Positions 1 through 9,349 of a stretch of 64,000 nucleotides of DNA are shown here, piece by piece. The number at the start of each line of letters is the position of its first letter. The first letter of the stretch is position 1. A program made the position numbers and the translations under genes. The notes under the pieces are model-generated. The model was not told the DNA's origin, did no database searches, and saw only the letters and a list, made by a program, of their open reading frames with translations. Source of the stretch: Flavobacterium notoginsengisoli (GTDB lineage Bacteria > Bacteroidota > Bacteroidia > Flavobacteriales > Flavobacteriaceae); the NCBI RefSeq assembly GCF_014207905.1, contig NZ_JACHLB010000002.1, positions 496,001 through 560,000 on the forward strand, given 5' to 3'.

Positions 1-16
1 TTAATGGAGATAACAA

Positions 17-403
17 TTAGAAGGGCAGGTCGTCAGGCTCTTCGTTTTTATTGTCCTTTTCAGCCGCGGGTACTGCTTTTGTGCTCTGCGTCTGTGGGAA
101 TACAAGGATTTTAATATCCGAGGTGTGAAAGGTCAAAGCGCCGTGCGCACGGGCGTCATTTCCGATATAGACATTCAGTCCGATGCGTCCGAAGAGCTGG
201 ACGAGAGTACCTTTTTTAAGCCACTGCACCAGTCCCGACCTGAGCCAGTAAGAACAGTCGATATAGGTTACAATCTTTTTGACCTCTGTGCTTCCTTTGG
301 GTTTATAGCTGTCGTTGACCGCTATGGAGAAGTTTACGACCTCACGGTTTTCTTTTACTTTGAAAACGGAGGCATCTTTTACAATTCGTCCTGTGATTTC
401 CAT
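17..403 (-). CDS. ssb: Single-stranded DNA-binding protein
   Basis: Binds single-stranded DNA during replication, recombination and repair. The 128-residue protein has an OB-fold-like N-terminal part beginning MEITGRIVKD, a linker rich in charged residues and the short acidic tail DDLPF. That tail is the conserved SSB tip that recruits repair enzymes. The usual F at the tip is kept, so partner binding should work. It is shorter than typical chromosomal SSBs (about 150 to 180 residues), as is common for accessory copies on mobile elements. It is divergent from xseA and opens a block of repair genes, which suggests an accessory SSB of the island rather than the housekeeping one (inference). Confidence 0.9.
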   Translation of the reverse strand: MEITGRIVKDASVFKVKENREVVNFSIAVNDSYKPKGSTEVKKIVTYIDCSYWLRSGLVQWLKKGTLVQLFGRIGLNVYIGNDARAHGALTFHTSDIKILVFPQTQSTKAVPAAEKDNKNEEPDDLPF

Positions 404-723
404 GACAATAAAGTTTTAGTGAATACTCTTTTAAGTTTTCTTTTCCCCTGCTTCCCAAATGAAATTTTTCAAAAGAAAAAACGGGAAAAAAGAAAGCAGA
501 AGAAAAGTGTCCGGATACCGAACCGGAGTGCTATAAGTCCCGAAGGGCGGCCAGGGGCCGTTATGCGCATGCAGGTGAGGGCGGGCACTACTTTGGCTGC
601 CCTTTTAACCCGTTTTGAATTGAAAATTAACCTCTCTTTTTTCTGTTTTTGAGATCCGCCTGAGAATAGCTATCTTAGCGGTGAAGAAGAAAAAACAAAC
701 AGCAGCAGACCCCTAAAAACAAT
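404..723. other. Divergent intergenic region between ssb and xseA
   Basis: About 320 bases separate the two divergent genes and should hold both promoters. The open frame crossing it on the plus strand is the antisense of ssb and has no protein-like features. A TATCTTAG stretch about 50 bases upstream of xseA is one mismatch from the Bacteroidetes -7 consensus TAnnTTTG; I do not consider it proven. No LexA-type palindrome was recognised. Confidence 0.4.
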
Positions 724-2160
724 ATGGGACCAGACCAGTATATCAGACTCTCACAGCTCACCGGCCAGATCCAGGATACGATCCATTCCCGCTTTAAGGG
801 ACAGACGTACTGGGTAGTGGCTGATATCACCAACCATTCCTTCAAGGCAGATAAAAAGATCCATTATTTTGAACTGGTGGAGAAATCAGAGAAAGGCAGT
901 GTGATCACTGCTAAAATAATGGGCAAGAGCTGGGGAGCAGGAGCGCTGAAGATCCTTGATTTTGAAATCATCACCGGACAGCGTTTTACCAACAACCTTC
1001 ATGTTCTTGTTCAGGTGAGCGTGGATTTCCATCCGCTGTACGGTCTCTCGGTAAACCTTCTGGATATCGACAGCAATTTCATGCTCGGCATCCTGGAACA
1101 GCAGCGCAACGCTACCCTTACAAGGCTTGTAAGGGAAAATGATTTTATACACAAAGAAGGCGAGGGATACTCCACGCTGAACAGCCGTCTTAAATTTGCG
1201 GCAGTAATCCAGAGGGTTGCGGTGATTTCCTCAAGCAGTTCTGCCGGGAATGAGGATTTCCGCCATACGATGCAGCATAATGATTTTGGCTATGTTTTTC
1301 AGATTGATGACTATCATACCGTTGTGCAGGGGGACAATAACGCCAAGCTGTTCCTAAATAAACTCATAGAAGTCTATAATACCGGAATTCCTTATGATGC
1401 CGTTGTCATTACAAGGGGAGGCGGATCGCAGTCTGATTTTCTGATTTTCGACAACTACAATATCGGAAGGGCTGTCGCAAAATTCCCGATCCCTGTGATA
1501 ACCGGCATCGGACACCAGAAAAATGTCAGCATTACCGATCTGATGGCCCATACCCATACCAAAACCCCAACCAAGGCGGCGGAGTTCATCATAGCGCACA
1601 ACCGCAGTTTCGAGCAGCACATACTCTCGCTGCAAAGGACCATAGCCATCAAATCCCAGCAGCTTTTCCTCGGGCATTACAAGGAACTCAGCGAGATCAA
1701 AAATCTGGTCAGCCATAATGCAAGGGAACTGATTGCCGCGAAGAAAGAAGGGCTTATGCTGCAAAAGCAGCATATTTCGCAGGCTAGCCGAAACCTGCTG
1801 GCAGAAAAAAAGCAGCATCTTCTGCTGGCTGCGCAAAAAGCACTGCAAAGGCCGCAGAGCATCATCCAGCAGGAAAACAGCAATCTTCAGCATTTAAAAG
1901 CGAACCTGAAGATCTTTACCAGCCAGTACCTGCGAAGCCGCAGACTCCAATTGGAGGACCACCATAAAACTATAAAGCTGCTCTCCCCGCAGAATGTGCT
2001 CAGCAGAGGATATGCCGTGATCCGAAAAAACAATAAAATTGTAAACGGAGCAGGGAGCATAAAGGAAGGCGAAGAGATTGAAATAGTAACAAAAGATGCC
2101 GTACTGAAAAGTACGGTCAACGAAAAAATAGAATATGATGGAAAACACACTGACTTATGA
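724..2160 (+). CDS. xseA: Exodeoxyribonuclease VII large subunit
   Basis: Catalytic subunit of exonuclease VII, which degrades single-stranded DNA from both ends into oligonucleotides. The 478 residues start with an OB-fold-like domain (about residues 1 to 110), followed by the core with the family signatures VAVISSSSSAG (about 165), ITRGGGS (about 230) and GIGHQ (about 262). A long basic helical stretch leads to the C-terminal segment LSRGYAVI, typical of XseA. Length is close to the E. coli protein. It overlaps xseB by 26 bases, so the subunits are translationally coupled. In this setting it would process ends for the neighbouring repair helicase and polymerases. Confidence 0.95.
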   Translation: MGPDQYIRLSQLTGQIQDTIHSRFKGQTYWVVADITNHSFKADKKIHYFELVEKSEKGSVITAKIMGKSWGAGALKILDFEIITGQRFTNNLHVLVQVSVDFHPLYGLSVNLLDIDSNFMLGILEQQRNATLTRLVRENDFIHKEGEGYSTLNSRLKFAAVIQRVAVISSSSSAGNEDFRHTMQHNDFGYVFQIDDYHTVVQGDNNAKLFLNKLIEVYNTGIPYDAVVITRGGGSQSDFLIFDNYNIGRAVAKFPIPVITGIGHQKNVSITDLMAHTHTKTPTKAAEFIIAHNRSFEQHILSLQRTIAIKSQQLFLGHYKELSEIKNLVSHNARELIAAKKEGLMLQKQHISQASRNLLAEKKQHLLLAAQKALQRPQSIIQQENSNLQHLKANLKIFTSQYLRSRRLQLEDHHKTIKLLSPQNVLSRGYAVIRKNNKIVNGAGSIKEGEEIEIVTKDAVLKSTVNEKIEYDGKHTDL

Positions 2161-2344
2161 GGCTGCAGCCAAAGAGCTGGCCCTGATCGCCAAAGAGATG
2201 GAAGACGAAACCATCTCTGTGGATGAACTGGCTGCCAAAGTAAAAAGGGCATCTGAACTGATAGAGTTCTGCCAGGCAAAACTAAAATCGACCGAAACTG
2301 AAGTGGCTAAAATTATCAGCGGCATGGAGAACAGCAAGGAGTAA
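2135..2344 (+). CDS. xseB: Exodeoxyribonuclease VII small subunit
   Basis: Small helical subunit of exonuclease VII. The 69 residues show the family pattern: LTYEAAAKELALIAKEME, then a VDELAAKVKRASELI segment and a CQAKLKSTE segment. It starts inside the end of xseA, the standard arrangement. Small-subunit copies bind the long helical arm of XseA and regulate its nuclease activity (family knowledge). No other gene follows before the convergent helicase gene. Confidence 0.92.
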   Translation: MMENTLTYEAAAKELALIAKEMEDETISVDELAAKVKRASELIEFCQAKLKSTETEVAKIISGMENSKE

Positions 2345-2470
2345 AACAGGATGATGCACACTAAAATACAGCTTTGCAGCGTTATAGTTTAAGGTACATT
2401 CAGATAACACCGCATGCATGCCTTTTATGAAAAAGTTTCAGGTACTGCCTATTATACGCCGATACAAGAC

Positions 2471-2503
2471 AAAGCCCATTGCTGTTTGAAACAATGGGCT
2501 TTT
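2471..2503. terminator. Bidirectional hairpin between xseB and the helicase gene
   Basis: AAAGCCCATTG pairs perfectly with CAATGGGCTTT across a 10-base loop, with T-rich sequence on the plus side and A-rich sequence on the other. It lies between convergent genes and fits a shared intrinsic terminator. Confidence 0.8.
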
Positions 2504-2588
2504 GTATAAAAAATGATTTAAGTACCGATACGGCAATACCGCTCTGATGAGCCGGTTTTTACCATTCTTCCTTTTTACTGTCTGTATT

Positions 2589-4877
2589 TTAATCATTAAA
2601 AATACGGCTATCCTCACTGTCAGCAAAGCCGTTCTGCTGCTCCTGGTCTGCAAAGGGATCCGGTGCATTTTTTAAGTTTTCCTGGATATCCAGAAGTTCG
2701 GCAGGGGAAGAACCCTCAGGTTCAGCATCTGATGCGGCAGTTAGGAAACGAAACGAAAAGTCAATGGGTTTCTCTTTTCCCATTTCAAAAAAATGCACCG
2801 TGTACTGGTTTTTCTCCCTGTCCACAGCAAGCACTTTTCCTTTGTTCCAGACAGGATGCATTACAATATCTCCCTCATTGAACGCGGTATCTTCACTGTT
2901 TTGAGCCGCAGCTGCCGATGACTGCGCCGCCTGAAGGATTTCTGCTGACAGTTTCCCTTTACGCACATAAAATTCTTCCTTGATTTCAAAGAGGAACCTT
3001 GACGGGTACTTGCTCAGTCCTGTGGTAAAATTAAAGCCTTCCGAGTCGGTCATATAAAACCTTTTCTCAGCGCGGGTGACTGCCACATACATCAGCCTTC
3101 TTTCCTCCTCGATTGCCCGTTTTCTTCTTTCTTTTATGGAAAGGGCGCTTGGCAGTACCCCTTCGGTAAAACCGCAGAGAAACACATAGGGAAATTCAAG
3201 CCCTTTGGAGATGTGGATGGTCATCAGGCGTACCTTATCCTGATTTTCAGTGTCTTTGTCCAGATCGGTATAGAGTGCAATTTCCTGCAGGTATTCGGCA
3301 ATATTTACAGGGCCGTTGTTTTCTTTTTCCAAAAGCAGCATGGAGCTTACGAGCTCTTTTATATTTTCCAATCTGTCCTCATCACCGTCCTTACGGTAGA
3401 GTTCTGACAGTCCGCTTTTATCGAGTATTATCTTAACCAGATCGGAAATGGAATTTGTCTGGGCATCTGTTTTCAGCTCTTCAACCAGAGCCAGAAAATC
3501 TACAGCCCCTTTTTTATTGAGCTCTTTATCCTCAATATTATTTTGCAGCGCCTGCAGCAGGGACAGGTTCTGTTCGCCTGCCAGAAGGCTGAGCCTTTCG
3601 AGAAACTTTTTCCCCAGTCCTCGGGAAGGGTGGTTGTGCATGCGCAGAAAAGAGAAATTATCGCCCTGCACGATAAGCCTTAAAAAGGAAAGCACATCTT
3701 TGATTTCCTTGCGTTCAAAAAAACGTACGCCGCCAAATATGGCATAGGGAATGTTTTCTTTGATCAGTGCCTGTTCAATATTTCGGGAAAGATGATTGGA
3801 ACGGTATAGGATAGTGATATCAGAATAGGCGGCATTTTGGGTCTTCAGGATTTCCTTGATTTCGGAAGCCACCCAGAAGGTTTCCTCAAAATCATTTTTT
3901 CCATGGAAATGCACCACTTCAACCCCCTCGGGATTATCCGTGACCATATCCTTGTCCACCCTTACCTTGTTGTTTTTGATAATATGGTTGCCGACTTTCA
4001 GGATGTTTGGCGTAGAGCGGTAGTTCTGGTTCATGATAATGGTTTCCGTATCCGGGAACATCCTGTCGAATTCCACCAGGTATTCGGGTTTCGCGCCGCG
4101 CCACTCATAGATCGTCTGGTCGGGATCCCCTACCAGAAACAGGTTCTGGTGCACACGCGAGAGCATTTCCACCAGATGGAACTGGCTGTCGGAGCTGTCC
4201 TGCGCCTCATCGACCTGTATGTAATGCAGCATTTGCTGCCATTTGAAAAGCACATCAGGATTGCTGTCGAGTATGAAAGCCGTAAAATGGATCAGATCAT
4301 CGAAATCCAGCGCATAATTGCGTTTCTGCTTGTCGAGGTATTTCTGATACACGCGGCTGGAGAGCGATTCCTTCTCATCGGGCTCAAAGCTTTTATTCTC
4401 GAGCATATATCCCAGATAATCGGAGGTACTTTTCTGTTTGGAGATAAAGCGGAGCACCTGTTTGAAAGTGAGGTTTTTGGAATTGATATCCAGTTCGTTG
4501 AACACCTCCCTTAAAATGGTTTTCTGGTCTTCGGCATCCAGTATGATAAAATTTTTCGGGTAATGGATTTTGTTGATTTCCTCACGCAGAAAACGCACGC
4601 AGAAACCGTGATAGGTTGTGATGAAGCTGACATCAAAAAGGTCGCCAATGAGCGCCTTGACGCGTCTTTTCATTTCCTGCGCCGCTTTATTGGTAAAGGT
4701 CACGCAGAGGATATTGGAAGAATTGATTCCCAGCCTGTCCACAATGTAGGCAAAGCGGGAGGTAAGGGCCTTTGTTTTTCCTGAGCCGGCTCCTGCAATA
4801 ACGCGCACATAGCCTTCCGTGGTCTTCACGGCTTGGAGCTGGCTGGGATTAAGGTTCTCTAGTATTGGATCGTTCAT
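2589..4877 (-). CDS. UvrD/PcrA-type SF1A DNA helicase
   Basis: ATP-dependent 3'-5' helicase acting in repair and removal of proteins from DNA. Visible motifs: Q motif NPSQLQAV (11 to 17), Walker A AGAGSGKT (28 to 35), TFTNKAA (60 to 66), TTYHGF (87 to 92), DEAQD (223 to 227), QNYRST, and near the C-terminus LMTIHISKGLEF and AVTRAEKR. A Tudor-like segment follows (GDIVMHPVWNKGKVL), as in PcrA and UvrD, then an acidic tail. At 762 residues it has normal length. The extra-chromosomal style neighbours (ssb, exo VII, DinB) suggest an accessory repair helicase beside a housekeeping copy elsewhere (inference). Confidence 0.92.
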   Translation of the reverse strand: MNDPILENLNPSQLQAVKTTEGYVRVIAGAGSGKTKALTSRFAYIVDRLGINSSNILCVTFTNKAAQEMKRRVKALIGDLFDVSFITTYHGFCVRFLREEINKIHYPKNFIILDAEDQKTILREVFNELDINSKNLTFKQVLRFISKQKSTSDYLGYMLENKSFEPDEKESLSSRVYQKYLDKQKRNYALDFDDLIHFTAFILDSNPDVLFKWQQMLHYIQVDEAQDSSDSQFHLVEMLSRVHQNLFLVGDPDQTIYEWRGAKPEYLVEFDRMFPDTETIIMNQNYRSTPNILKVGNHIIKNNKVRVDKDMVTDNPEGVEVVHFHGKNDFEETFWVASEIKEILKTQNAAYSDITILYRSNHLSRNIEQALIKENIPYAIFGGVRFFERKEIKDVLSFLRLIVQGDNFSFLRMHNHPSRGLGKKFLERLSLLAGEQNLSLLQALQNNIEDKELNKKGAVDFLALVEELKTDAQTNSISDLVKIILDKSGLSELYRKDGDEDRLENIKELVSSMLLLEKENNGPVNIAEYLQEIALYTDLDKDTENQDKVRLMTIHISKGLEFPYVFLCGFTEGVLPSALSIKERRKRAIEEERRLMYVAVTRAEKRFYMTDSEGFNFTTGLSKYPSRFLFEIKEEFYVRKGKLSAEILQAAQSSAAAAQNSEDTAFNEGDIVMHPVWNKGKVLAVDREKNQYTVHFFEMGKEKPIDFSFRFLTAASDAEPEGSSPAELLDIQENLKNAPDPFADQEQQNGFADSEDSRIFND

Positions 4878-5046
4878 TTTTAAAACGGAATGTTTTTGAT
4901 CTCTATTTATTTTTTAAAGCAGAGGGGCAGATCAAAGAGTCTGCAGCACAAATTTATGCAATTAACTCAAAAGAAAGGTGAGAAGTAATTGTTATATTCA
5001 GGATGCTTTACCTATCCTTCAATGCGGTAAGCGGTTATCTTAAAAT

Positions 5047-5105
5047 AAAATCCTGAAGAGCATCATTTGACTGCTTAATCAAAAAAATGCCCTTCAGGAT
5101 CTTTT
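5047..5105. terminator. Long-stem hairpin downstream of the DUF3606 gene
   Basis: AAATCCTGAAG and the nearby GCAT pair with ATGC and CTTCAGGAT across a loop of roughly 25 bases. A run of T follows on the plus strand and A-rich sequence lies on the other side. It could end the minus-strand gene at 5172 or close the 290-base gap upstream of the helicase start. Confidence 0.5.
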
Positions 5106-5171
5106 CCATCTTCTTGTTTTTACTTTTTATAAAGCAATGATTAATAGGGATGCCGATACGTTTTTTGCAAC

Positions 5172-5489
5172 TTAAAGCTGTGATAGTTTTGAAGGGTCTG
5201 TTGCCTCTTCAATGCTTTTTCCTTCCTGATTGTGATGTTCACTATTCTCCTTTTCATCATGCCAGGGACCGTCTTTCAAACGGACGGTTTCTGAGGCGCT
5301 TTCTCTGGAAGGAGGTGTTTCATTCAAGTGCCCGGTTACTTCTTCCTCAGTAGTGCCTGCTGCCCTTACTGCATCTTTTAATATCTCTTCAGGCACATTT
5401 AACTTTTCAGCCCATTGCTGGATTTCAGCCTGCTGTGAAATATCAATATGAGCGTTCTGCTCTTGTCCGTTATTATGTAGATTTTCCAT
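5172..5489 (-). CDS. Small DUF3606-domain protein
   Basis: A 105-residue hydrophilic protein. Residues 16 to 58 match the DUF3606 pattern: IDISQQAEIQQWAEKLNV, then ILKDAVRAAG, then a V-x-x-L ending. The function of this family is unknown; members are often found with stress genes. The C-terminal half is polar, rich in E, H and S and probably disordered. It is a single gene between the helicase and the alkB operon, read in the same direction. The start is the only ATG with an AT-rich leader typical of these genes. Confidence 0.75.
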   Translation of the reverse strand: MENLHNNGQEQNAHIDISQQAEIQQWAEKLNVPEEILKDAVRAAGTTEEEVTGHLNETPPSRESASETVRLKDGPWHDEKENSEHHNQEGKSIEEATDPSKLSQL

Positions 5490-5619
5490 GATTTTTAAAA
5501 TTTAATAGTTAATTCCAAAGTTAACATGACAGAAAAATAAAGCTGTTATATTTTAAGCCCCTATTATTATAGGATTGCTATGGTTTTCAGTTGGTTAGAA
5601 AGGAGTCGTTATTTTATAT

Positions 5620-6234
5620 TTACCTGACCTGACGAAAGGTAAGGTTGATCCTAGGCAGTACGGGACGGGCTGTCTTAGGCACCTGGTGCTCCCAGTAGGT
5701 ATTGGTGCTGCCTGCCATGAGAAGAAAGGTTCCGTGGTGCAGCGGAATCTCGATTGGCGCCATATCTTTGAGCATTTTATGGCGCAGACGGAACAAACGC
5801 GTTTCTCCGAAAGTCACAGAAGCGATGTTCATATTCTTATTGCTCGATGAGGTCTTGTCGCTGTGCCATCCTACACCATCGGTGCCATCTCTGTACAAAT
5901 TGAGCAGTACGCCGTTAAAGTTTATGCGGGTTTCCTTTTCCACGCGCTCCCTGATCTGGAGCAGTTCCAAAGGCCAATCCGGATTGGATTTTCGCTCCGG
6001 CCTGCTGCTGTCCCCGTACCAGGAGATCATGCGGGGGGCTGTAACCACTTTGTCATACATGGGCATTTCATATTCCCTCCACCGTGTGCCGTGGTATAAA
6101 ACATTGTAGTAATGATCAGATTCAGCTTTGCTGAAAAAATTATCAATCAACAGCAGGTCGGCATCAGGGACGTCAAATATTCTCCTGCCGCCATTGCCTG
6201 ATGAAAAAATTTCGGTGTCATTAAAAAGCATCAT
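5620..6234 (-). CDS. alkB: AlkB-like 2OG-Fe(II) DNA/RNA demethylase
   Basis: Oxidative demethylation of alkylated bases such as 1-methyladenine and 3-methylcytosine, using iron, oxygen and 2-oxoglutarate. The iron ligands are visible: H124 and D126 in WHSDKTS, and H183 in WEHQVPK. The 2-oxoglutarate-binding arginines are in PRINLTFR (195 and 201). NLYRDGTDGVGWHSD is a hallmark of ALKBH2/3-type AlkB proteins. Length (204 residues) is normal. It lies 55 bases behind the dnaE-type gene on the same strand, so it is probably the last gene of a dinB-dnaE-alkB operon that joins lesion bypass with direct reversal of alkylation. A second ATG one codon later could also be the start. Confidence 0.93.
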   Translation of the reverse strand: MMLFNDTEIFSSGNGGRRIFDVPDADLLLIDNFFSKAESDHYYNVLYHGTRWREYEMPMYDKVVTAPRMISWYGDSSRPERKSNPDWPLELLQIRERVEKETRINFNGVLLNLYRDGTDGVGWHSDKTSSSNKNMNIASVTFGETRLFRLRHKMLKDMAPIEIPLHHGTFLLMAGSTNTYWEHQVPKTARPVLPRINLTFRQVR

Positions 6235-6289
6235 GTTCTTTATTTTTTTAGTTCATACTCAGTGCAGGCCTAAAGCCGAAAGAAGCCTG

Positions 6290-9200
6290 TTAATTGCTCA
6301 TTTTAAGCCTTGGAATATTGATTTCATGTTCCTGCGGATAGGGAGCGCGATGGGTCATGCTCACATCTTCGCGTATTCTCTGCTGCGCCCTGTATTTCCA
6401 GTCGTTCTCCTGTTCATAGCGCGGATCCGGTATAAAGGGCATTTTAGCCATCTTGGTAACCGTTATGGTGGGGAAATGGTAATCCACTTCCACACTGCCC
6501 AGCAGCAGGTAGCACCCTCCTCCCTGAAAAGGATATAGAGCCAGGCTGTCGGTAAAATGCGCCGTATCAAAAAGCTGCCCTTCAGCATCAATCCAGGTTC
6601 CGAAATACATGGCGCCCATCTTTGTGGGCACATGCTTTCGCGAGATCAGATAGGCCAGCATTCGCACCTGTTTTTTATGATGGTCCAAAAGGTCTTTTGC
6701 CATGACACTGCCCCTGAAAGGAGTCTGAAGCAGGTCAAAGGGGGAACAGGAGACCGGAAAGCCCAGCAGTTCAATCTCATCAAAGGCATCTTCAAAAGCA
6801 GAACGTTCCAGCTGGGGAAGAACAAATTCCTTTACAGGCTCATGAAGCAGCATCGGTGCGCGGTTCTCGGGCTTGAAGTTTACCAGAATTAGACGGGCAA
6901 TGACCAGCAGCTGGTTTTTTGTTTTCCCGGTGAACCTGAATGCGCCGATGAAAATCAGAATCTGTATGGCTTCAATTCCAATGGGTATGCGGTTGATAAA
7001 ATCTTCCAATGACTTGTAAAGCCCGTTTTTTTCCCGTTCCTGCTGGATCAAAACAGCTGTTTTGGATTCAAGGCTCTGCAGGTGCATGAACCCCAGATAG
7101 ACATCAGAACCATACAAAGTGGTTTCCAACTCGCTTTTGTTCACGCAGGGATTGTGCACTGCCGCCCCTGACATCTTCGCTTCGTGGACATACACTTCGG
7201 TGCGGTAGAAACCACCCTGATTGTTGATTACCGCCACCATAAATTCGATTGGATAATGCACTTTCAGATACAGGCTCTGGTAGGTTTCCACGGCATAGGA
7301 GGCTGAGTGCGCCTTGCAGAAAGAATAGCCTGCAAAGGACTCGATCTGGCGGTATATTTCCTGGCTGAGCGCCAAGGGGTGCCCCTGGGCCGCGCAGGAT
7401 GCAAAAAAATTGTCTTTTACTTTCTGCAATGCGGCTTTGGAGCGTCCTTTTCCAGACATGGCACGGCGCAGGATATCCCCGTCGGCGGCCGGAAGCCCGC
7501 CGTAATGCAGGGCAATTTTAATGACATCTTCCTGATATACCATAATGCCGTAGGTTTCCCCGAGCTGCTCTTCGAACACCGGATGGAAATATTCAAACCT
7601 GTCGGGATGATTGTGCCTGAAGATATATTCCTTCATCATTCCCGACTGCGCCACACCGGGACGGATAATGGAGGAGGCAGCCACAAGGGTTTTATAATTG
7701 TCGCATTTCAGGCGCCGCAGCAGCCCTCTCATGGCAGGGCTCTCGATATAAAAACAGCCTATGGTTTTTCCCATTGAAAGAAAGCTGTTGCAGCTGGCTT
7801 CATCTTTTGAAATCGTGGTGTCACGAATATTGAGCCTTATGCCGCGATTTTTCTCAATCAGTTTTACGCTGTCGTCAATATGTCCGATGCCGCGCTGGCT
7901 CAGGATATCAAACTTTTCAAGGCCGATATCTTCGGCCGTATGCATATCAAAAAGCACTATTGGAAATCCCTTGGGAGGCATCTCCAGTACGGAATAATTG
8001 GTGATGGGCTCTTCGGAAATCAGGATCCCGCAGGAGTGCATGCTTCTCTGGTTGGGGTATTTCTCCAGCATCATTCCATAGTGCTGCACCTCTCGGACCA
8101 CTTCATTTGTCGGATGCAGCGTCATCGGGTTTTTGGCCAAGGCATCGAGCTCTTCCTTTGGAAGCCCGAAAACCTTGCCGACCTCACGGAAGATAGATCG
8201 GTATTTGAACTCCACATTGGTGCCGCAGAAAGCCACATGCTCATAGCCATAGCGGGAAAAGATGTATTCGAGGATCACGTCGCGTTCCTTCCAGCTCCAG
8301 TCGATATCAAAATCGGGAGGGCTTTTTCGGTTCAGGTTCAGAAAACGCTCAAAATACAGATCCAGCTCCAGAGGGCAGATATCGGTAATGCCTAGACAGT
8401 AGGCGATGATGCTGTTGGCGCCGCTTCCTCTCCCAATATGCAGAAACCCCTGAGAGTTGCTGAAACGGATGATATCCCATGTGATTAAGAAATAGCCGCT
8501 GAATTCCAGCTGGTCAATCACCTTGAGCTCGCGGAACATCCTTAATTTTGCTTCTGCATTATTTTTTCCATAGCGCCATTCCAGCCCCTGCTGGGCAAGG
8601 GTTGTGAGCAGCTGCAAGTCGTCTTTTTTATTGTTGGTGTAGTATTTCTTGTTTTTCGGCGTTTTGAAATCAAACTCAAAATTGCACTGCTCAATAATCA
8701 TTTCCGTATTGGAAATAATCTGCGGATATCCTTCGTAACATTTAAGGACCCTGCCGGGATCCACCATAACCTCCGTCTGCCTGCAATAGTCTGTAGCAGA
8801 AAGGCGCGAAAGGATCACATTCAGGTCAACAGCCCTCAGTATCTTATGGAGCTTGTATTCCGTTTTGGTGCGGAAGGTTACCGGCTGGAGCACGACCATC
8901 TTGTCTGTTTTGGTCTTCCAGTCACTGAGAATCAGCATAGGGGTCTGTTCGGGGCGCAGGCCGATGAATTCATGTCCCTTTAGAACGGCGGGCACATTCT
9001 CCAAGGGATAAACCACAAAAACATTTTCAAAGTCCGGAGCCGACAAAGGAAGCGGGGTATTCTCAAAATTATGATGGGTCAGAAAACGGTTCATCTCAGC
9101 AAGACCTGCTGCATTTTTCGCCAGTCCGATATAGCGCAGTTCATGCTGTGAGCGGAATTCGATCCCCACAATAGGCTTAATGCCAGCTTTCTGGCATTGT

Positions 9201-9346
9201 TTTATAAAATCATAGATATCTGTTACTGTATTGATGTCAGTCAATGCCATAGCTTTGACATCTAGGGCAGCAGCCTTGGATATCAGATCCTCAAGCGGTA
9301 TGGTGCCATAACGCAGGGAGTGGAAGGAATGGCAGTTGAGATACAT
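6290..9346 (-). CDS. DnaE-type DNA polymerase III alpha subunit (DnaE2-like, probably error-prone)
   Basis: C-family polymerase of 1018 residues, short against the 1150 to 1160 of replicative DnaE. An N-terminal PHP domain (CHSFHSLRYG at 5 to 14) is followed by the polymerase core: GRGSGANS (305 to 312) and the catalytic PDFDID (344 to 349). Further signs are SMHSCGILI and the helix-hairpin region near 790 to 840. The C-terminal clamp and tau-binding parts look reduced. The gene starts 4 bases after dinB. A short DnaE paired with a Y-family polymerase is the layout of the ImuB/DnaE2 mutasome, so translesion synthesis is the likely role. The polymerase choice is an inference from length and context. 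Confidence 0.9.
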   Translation of the reverse strand: MYLNCHSFHSLRYGTIPLEDLISKAAALDVKAMALTDINTVTDIYDFIKQCQKAGIKPIVGIEFRSQHELRYIGLAKNAAGLAEMNRFLTHHNFENTPLPLSAPDFENVFVVYPLENVPAVLKGHEFIGLRPEQTPMLILSDWKTKTDKMVVLQPVTFRTKTEYKLHKILRAVDLNVILSRLSATDYCRQTEVMVDPGRVLKCYEGYPQIISNTEMIIEQCNFEFDFKTPKNKKYYTNNKKDDLQLLTTLAQQGLEWRYGKNNAEAKLRMFRELKVIDQLEFSGYFLITWDIIRFSNSQGFLHIGRGSGANSIIAYCLGITDICPLELDLYFERFLNLNRKSPPDFDIDWSWKERDVILEYIFSRYGYEHVAFCGTNVEFKYRSIFREVGKVFGLPKEELDALAKNPMTLHPTNEVVREVQHYGMMLEKYPNQRSMHSCGILISEEPITNYSVLEMPPKGFPIVLFDMHTAEDIGLEKFDILSQRGIGHIDDSVKLIEKNRGIRLNIRDTTISKDEASCNSFLSMGKTIGCFYIESPAMRGLLRRLKCDNYKTLVAASSIIRPGVAQSGMMKEYIFRHNHPDRFEYFHPVFEEQLGETYGIMVYQEDVIKIALHYGGLPAADGDILRRAMSGKGRSKAALQKVKDNFFASCAAQGHPLALSQEIYRQIESFAGYSFCKAHSASYAVETYQSLYLKVHYPIEFMVAVINNQGGFYRTEVYVHEAKMSGAAVHNPCVNKSELETTLYGSDVYLGFMHLQSLESKTAVLIQQEREKNGLYKSLEDFINRIPIGIEAIQILIFIGAFRFTGKTKNQLLVIARLILVNFKPENRAPMLLHEPVKEFVLPQLERSAFEDAFDEIELLGFPVSCSPFDLLQTPFRGSVMAKDLLDHHKKQVRMLAYLISRKHVPTKMGAMYFGTWIDAEGQLFDTAHFTDSLALYPFQGGGCYLLLGSVEVDYHFPTITVTKMAKMPFIPDPRYEQENDWKYRAQQRIREDVSMTHRAPYPQEHEINIPRLKMSN

Positions 9347-9349
9347 GAT

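Noticed and set aside
125..652. 175-codon plus-strand frame over ssb
   Set aside because: It is the antisense of ssb and its upstream region, with no protein-like pattern.
3837..4514. 225-codon plus-strand frame inside the helicase gene
   Set aside because: Antisense shadow of a gene with complete UvrD motifs.
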